In this document: piece after piece, positions 15,139-18,473 of the stretch | How the letters are laid out: every line of letters starts with the position of its first letter | Numbering within the stretch: the first letter of the stretch is position 1 | Assembly: GCA_964399955.1 (NCBI GenBank) | Contig: CAYNST010000063.1 | Coordinates: 1-18,473 of the forward strand | DNA from: CAYNST01 sp964399955 | GTDB lineage: Bacteria > Pseudomonadota > Gammaproteobacteria > Pseudomonadales > Cellvibrionaceae | Reading direction: 5' to 3' | DNA length: 18,473 nucleotides | Program-made: the position numbers and the translations under genes | The notes under the pieces: model-generated | The model's input: the letters and a program-made list of their open reading frames with translations, nothing else | Databases searched by the model: none | What the model was told of the DNA's origin: nothing

Positions 15139-15385
15139 GCACCACTAAATGAGCTGCGTTTTTTCAGCGTCTGTCGGGCTTGTGTCTGTTGTTGGTGAGG
15201 CTGGTTTTGAGCATGGGCTGCTGTGCGGGTCACCGGGCACCAAATTCCTGTTCACAGGGGATTTTTTGTCTGTGATGCACAATGTCGGCCCCAACCGCAA
15301 CCAAGACAATGCACTTTCCTGGCCTGGCAAGATGTGAACCGCACTCGCCACAGAATGGAATTCCCCACATCTGGTCCGTATCCTC

Positions 15386-16726
15386 ATGAGAACAAACTTC
15401 AGGCTGATCCACTCCATTTCCGCCCTTGAGGGCGGTTTATTGGCTATGGCCTGCCTGTCTCTGGCGCTGATCCTCATGCCTTTGCATTGGTTGTCCCGCT
15501 CCCAGGAGTTGGTGCCTCAGGACCTTGCCGTAACCCTCTACGATGACAGCTACTCGGGTGGCAAGAGTCGAGCTGGCTGGGTCGACCCCCAGTCGCAGCG
15601 TTGGTACTGTGAATTGGACGCGAACTACGCAAACCCTTACTGCAGCATGCAGGTCGCGCTGACGGACAGCTCTGGCAGAGGGTTGGATCTGTCCAAATAC
15701 GAAAAAATGCGGGTGTGGGCATCGTACAGGGGCGAGGCCAGACATTTAAGAATTTATCTTCGCAGCCGAGACTCGCGCTTCTTTGACCCCAATGACACTA
15801 TGACCACCAAGTTCAATTCTGTCGAGTTACCGGTCAGTGAGTTGAAAAACGGCTTGGAAGTCCGCATGAGTGACTTTTCTGTGGCCAATTGGTGGTTGGT
15901 CCAGCAGGAGATTCCGCTGGAGCACTCCCAGCCGGAGTTTGGGGATGTGGTTATCCTGGAGGTGCAGACCAGCTCTGAAGTGCGTTCGGGGCGGCACGAG
16001 ATCCAGGTCGACAAGGTCGTTTGGGAGGGGCCACGCGTCGCCAAAGTCCAATTGTATCGAGCAGTCATTATTGCCTGGTCCACACTGATCTTTACGGGCT
16101 TGATCTACCGCATAACCCGCCTGAGCCTGGAGTTGAACAAAAACAAGGAGTATCAGGAACAGTTGCTGGGGATCAACAGGTTGCTGGACTTGCAGAGCCG
16201 TAAATTTGAAGACTTGGCCAAGACCGACCATTTGACCGGATTGTTAAACCGTGTCGGAATCAGAGACGCGCTCTACGAGGGCCTGAATGCCTGGAAAAAG
16301 GACCAGAAGCCGTTTTCTTTTGTGATTGTTGACATCGATAAGTTCAAGGTCATCAACGACACCTACGGCCACGATGTTGGAGACAATGTGCTTAAAAACG
16401 TCGCCCGGTTGTTCATGGATAATGTCCGTAAAACTGATTTCCTTGCCCGCTGGGGCGGGGAAGAGTTCATCCTTGTCTGCCCCAATACCACCTTGGAGCA
16501 AGCGCACCTTATAGCTGAATCGCTTCGGCAAAAATTATTTGACGCCCGTCTGTTCAACGATTTGGTGGTGACGGCCAGTTTTGGGGTGGCAACCATGATC
16601 TGCGCCGATCTGGATGATCTGTTCAAGCGAGCCGACACGGCGTTGCTTCGCGCCAAGCAGCAGGGAAGAAACCGGGTAGAGTCTGACGCCAGCTCTGCCT
16701 CCGGCCAGTACGCTAAATGGCGCTAA
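15386..16726 (+). CDS. Membrane diguanylate cyclase with periplasmic sensor domain
   Basis: This enzyme makes cyclic di-GMP from two GTP. 446 residues: TM1 about 13-35, a periplasmic domain about 40-218 rich in beta strands (a jelly-roll/carbohydrate-binding-like pattern ending VDKVVWEGP, with cysteines C75 and C86), TM2 about 224-242, a short coiled-coil linker (about 246-277), then a GGDEF domain starting KTDHLTGLLNR. The active loop reads RWGGEEF (GGEEF 357-361), VDIDKFKVINDTYGHDVGD is intact, and R348-K-T-D351 sits five residues before GGEEF, which is the allosteric I-site. The protein is therefore predicted active and product-inhibited. The ATG at 15386 has no clear ribosome site, but it keeps a normal N-in signal anchor. 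It stands alone; cyclic di-GMP commonly controls adhesion and biofilm, which fits the upstream adhesin-like genes only loosely. Confidence 0.92.
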   Translation: MRTNFRLIHSISALEGGLLAMACLSLALILMPLHWLSRSQELVPQDLAVTLYDDSYSGGKSRAGWVDPQSQRWYCELDANYANPYCSMQVALTDSSGRGLDLSKYEKMRVWASYRGEARHLRIYLRSRDSRFFDPNDTMTTKFNSVELPVSELKNGLEVRMSDFSVANWWLVQQEIPLEHSQPEFGDVVILEVQTSSEVRSGRHEIQVDKVVWEGPRVAKVQLYRAVIIAWSTLIFTGLIYRITRLSLELNKNKEYQEQLLGINRLLDLQSRKFEDLAKTDHLTGLLNRVGIRDALYEGLNAWKKDQKPFSFVIVDIDKFKVINDTYGHDVGDNVLKNVARLFMDNVRKTDFLARWGGEEFILVCPNTTLEQAHLIAESLRQKLFDARLFNDLVVTASFGVATMICADLDDLFKRADTALLRAKQQGRNRVESDASSASGQYAKWR

Positions 16727-16731
16727 CGAGG

Positions 16732-16754
16732 AACCGGCTGAGATGGGGCCGGTT
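16732..16754 (+). terminator. Hairpin just after the diguanylate cyclase gene
   Basis: AACCGGC (16732-16738), 9-base loop, GCCGGTT (16748-16754), beginning 6 bases after the stop codon. It is followed by AAAAGG and not T-rich sequence, so it is a weak candidate for a transcript end. Confidence 0.35.
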
Positions 16755-16958
16755 AAAAGGTGGGCCGGAGCTGGATGATCTGTACCGATTTGCTCTCGAC
16801 ACATTTGTCAAACTTTCCATACTTCCGTGCGCGCTGCTGCCCGGGCAGTCCGTGGTACTATTCGGGCGTCCGGGTGACGGATTGAAAACAACAGAGGTGG
16901 GTGCCGGCCGTCAGCCGAATTCATGCCCCCGTAGATACCAGGCTCAGGAACTGTGCAC

Positions 16959-17171
16959 ATGAAAGACGTTGAGATGGCTTGCGAGCCGGTTGAGCTTTAC
17001 AAGATCCTCAAGTTTGAGGGCCTGGTGCCGAGCGGTGGCGAGGCCAAGGCGGCCATAGATGCCGGTCAGGTGCGGGTCAACGGGGCGGTGGAGGGCCGTA
17101 AACGGCGCAAGATTCTCTCCGGCGATCTGGTTGAATTCCAGGGCGAGCAACTAAGAATGGTGCTGCGCTGA
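16959..17171 (+). CDS. ybcJ: S4-domain RNA-binding protein (YbcJ-like)
   Basis: 70 residues, almost entirely one S4 domain: PVELYKILKFEGLVPSGGEAKAAI (key residues L-K-x-E-G, S-G-G-x-A-K), then GQVRVNGAVEGRKRRKI and GDLVEF. E. coli YbcJ has the same length and the same VELxxLLKxEG / SGxxAKxxI / GxVxVxGxVExRKRxKI pattern. The family is presumed to bind structured RNA, possibly ribosomal. AGGAA at 16946-16950 is 8 bases before ATG 16959 and only 2 before the alternative GTG at 16953, so ATG is chosen. It is single, with a hairpin starting in its stop codon. Confidence 0.88.
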   Translation: MKDVEMACEPVELYKILKFEGLVPSGGEAKAAIDAGQVRVNGAVEGRKRRKILSGDLVEFQGEQLRMVLR

Positions 17172-17195
17172 ACTGCTCTCTCGTCAAGAGCAGTT
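17171..17195. terminator. Perfect 9-bp hairpin between convergent genes
   Basis: AACTGCTCT (17171-17179), loop of 7, AGAGCAGTT (17187-17195). It overlaps the last base of the S4 gene stop and lies between that gene and the converging - strand gene, so it could act on either transcript. T-runs are absent. Confidence 0.45.
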
Positions 17196-17246
17196 GATCA
17201 GCAGCGGATTGTCGTGCGGGATGAAGCCGGCAGGGCAAGGCGCCGG

Positions 17247-17741
17247 TCAGGCGGCCTGTTCACATCCGCGGCCCGGCACGGCATTACCCATTTTGCTGGT
17301 TCCAGTCACCGTCAGTTGACGCGCAAACGCTTCGCAGGCATCAATATAGGCAGAGCCGGCACGGCTGCGGATAGACTGCAGGAAGGCATCAAAACGCTCC
17401 TTGACCAATACCAGCTCCACCTCGGCGGCAGATGCCCACTGCTCTGGCGCCAGCTCTGACTCTATTTCACACCAGTACAAGCGGCAGTCGGGCAGTTTGG
17501 CCTCAGCCACCCTGTTGCCCGCTGATTGATTGGCATCCAGGGTTCGATAGGCCGGTAAGCTGCCGGTGGCTCGGAAGAACTCTATAATGTTCCTCAGTGC
17601 CGGCAGTCGGCGTTCTATGTTCCAGTTGATCAGGCGTCCACAGGGGGTGCCGGACGCGGTGGGGGATTCTATAACAGCTTGCGCTTGGCCTTCTTTTGCT
17701 AGGCGTAACGCGACAATCAATCTCAAGTGATGAGTCTCCAT
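17247..17741 (-). CDS. Hypothetical protein, 164 aa
   Basis: An uninterrupted - strand frame from ATG (17739-17741) to TGA (17247-17249), with a protein-like mix of residues: METHHLRLIVALRLAKEGQA, GRLINWNIERRLPALRNIIEFF, CRLYWCEIESELAPEQWASA, VKERFDAFLQSIRSR. No signal peptide or membrane segment is evident; the second half is helical and charged. No clear ribosome site is visible. I do not recognise a family. The convergent layout with a hairpin between it and the S4 gene supports a real gene. An orphan or lineage-restricted protein is likeliest. Confidence 0.5.
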   Translation of the reverse strand: METHHLRLIVALRLAKEGQAQAVIESPTASGTPCGRLINWNIERRLPALRNIIEFFRATGSLPAYRTLDANQSAGNRVAEAKLPDCRLYWCEIESELAPEQWASAAEVELVLVKERFDAFLQSIRSRAGSAYIDACEAFARQLTVTGTSKMGNAVPGRGCEQAA

Positions 17742-18333
17742 GGGTTTTCAGTGTTGGATGTTGGTACTGACCTGCGACGGATGTCGCGTGGGGCAGCCGA
17801 CCTGCGGGCAGAGATTCGGGGGCAGCGAGAAGTTCAAGATGATTCGGCTTGCTCGGATCAATGCCACGCCGGGGTCGTGGTGATCGGTTTTAAATTCAGT
17901 GTAGCAGGTGATTGGGCGAGTGCCTGCTCGGAGTGAATGAGCAGAGCATACACCATTCGCTGGAGTGCAAGGGGCATTTTATTGTTCTGGCCCGGAACTG
18001 CGGCGAGCAAACCCCTGCAGCACAGGTGGCGGGCGCCTGAATGCCTGGGCAACATGCTATCTGCCTCCAAAGCCTTCACCTCTTTGTCGCAAACTGCCGC
18101 GTCGCAGCCTTCACGCTCCACGGTAAGTCTCACCAGCCGTCCGCACCCAGGAAATATTGGGGCCAGTTGTGATCTACTGCACAAGCCATCGGTGGAAATT
18201 CGCTACAATCGCTGCGCCCGCAGCCTCATCACCTGCCATACCACGTAGTGTGGATTTATTAGCCACCCCTATGAACGGCTATTGAACCTTTCAAGGCCCG
18301 GCAAGTACGGCCCAAACATTCCGGAGAGTGATC
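17742..18333. other. Intergenic region upstream of the lipoprotein
   Basis: 592 bases with no gene I can support. Open frames 17937-18248 (+) and 17858-18184 (-) cover one another and neither resembles a known protein. A TACAAT at 18204-18209 would do as a -10 box for rightward transcription, but no good -35 stands at the right distance. The - strand promoter for the 164-aa gene may include TACACT (reverse complement of 17897-17902). Confidence 0.35.
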
Positions 18334-18473
18334 ATGAACGTATCTGCATTTATAAAATTGGGCTGGCCCAGGTGGCTGGCAGTTGCGTCGGTGTCCGCCG
18401 TCTTATCGGCCTGCGGTGGAACTACAACGCCGGGTGCTGACTCAGGCAGTTCCAGCAGTTCCAGCAGTTCCAG
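18334..18473 (+). CDS. Lipoprotein with polyserine linker (5' part only)
   Basis: The ATG at 18334 has GGAG at 18323-18326. The peptide starts MNVSAFIKLGWPRWLAVASV and carries a lipobox LSAC with Cys27 as the lipidated residue. Gly at +2 gives no inner-membrane retention signal, so outer-membrane localisation is expected. After TTTPGADSG a serine run begins and continues past the window edge. Such linkers join a lipid anchor to a catalytic or binding domain in many Cellvibrionales surface proteins. The functional domain is outside the window. Confidence 0.8.
   Translation, partial: MNVSAFIKLGWPRWLAVASVSAVLSACGGTTTPGADSGSSSSSSSS
18448..18473 (+). repeat. 9-bp repeats coding polyserine
   Basis: AGTTCCAGC occurs about three times in tandem up to the window edge, encoding Ser-Ser-Ser per unit. 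The window or contig may stop here because the repeat is hard to assemble. Confidence 0.75.

Noticed and set aside
17858..18248. Opposed open frames (- 17858-18184 and + 17937-18248)
   Set aside because: They overlap on opposite strands, and neither shows a ribosome site, family motif or membrane/signal features.

Overview
The window looks like part of a draft or metagenome-derived genome of a Gram-negative, moderately GC-rich gammaproteobacterium. The support is a GrxD-type monothiol glutaredoxin, a YbcJ-like S4 protein, outer-membrane beta-barrels, and a lipoprotein with a polyserine linker of the kind common in Cellvibrionales; the family-level placement is an inference. Almost every gene is on the + strand. 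Two 100-N scaffold gaps (3015-3114 and 12925-13024) are each flanked by an identical 55-bp sequence. They are almost certainly unmerged contig overlaps, not missing DNA. Removing the Ns and one copy restores one reading frame across the second gap and the expected zinc-ribbon sequence across the first.

Layout. (1) 1-3340: the end of an amide/urea uptake and hydrolysis operon. It holds a possible urtC tail, urtD, urtE (two ATPases of a urea or short-chain-amide ABC transporter), formamidase fmdA, and the small zinc-ribbon gene fmdB, which carries an apparent frameshift and internal deletion. (2) 3714-4046: grxD, followed by a hairpin. (3) 4047-6920: a regulatory stretch with candidate promoters, then a transmembrane PknB-type Ser/Thr kinase with a TPR-like periplasmic part. 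(4) 7268-13897: two tandem paralogous genes for very unusual surface proteins. (5) 14179-15090: a short MscS-like channel and a 64-aa two-TM protein. (6) 15386-16726: a membrane diguanylate cyclase with intact GGEEF and I-site. (7) 16959-17171: an S4 RNA-binding protein, with a convergent orphan gene on the - strand (17247-17741). (8) 18334-end: the start of a polyserine lipoprotein.

The most interesting part is region 4. Each paralogue reads, in one continuous ORF: N-terminal signal peptide, a conserved domain with Ca-loop-like motifs, a cadherin-like module, two or four bacterial Ig/invasin-type modules, a Pro/acidic linker, a GlyGly-CTERM-like segment (GAGS motif, hydrophobic stretch, basic cluster), a second signal-peptide-like segment ending in A-x-A or S-N-A, and a roughly 180-residue OmpA-like beta-barrel. 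GlyGly-CTERM segments normally end a protein, so here one appears to sit in the middle, followed by an internal signal peptide and a barrel. Positive-inside topology fits a cytoplasmic hairpin. Cleavage at both sites would yield an anchored Ig-type stalk and a separate outer-membrane barrel in 1:1 ratio. This is inference, but both paralogues keep the arrangement despite considerable divergence, so it is ancestral and probably functional.
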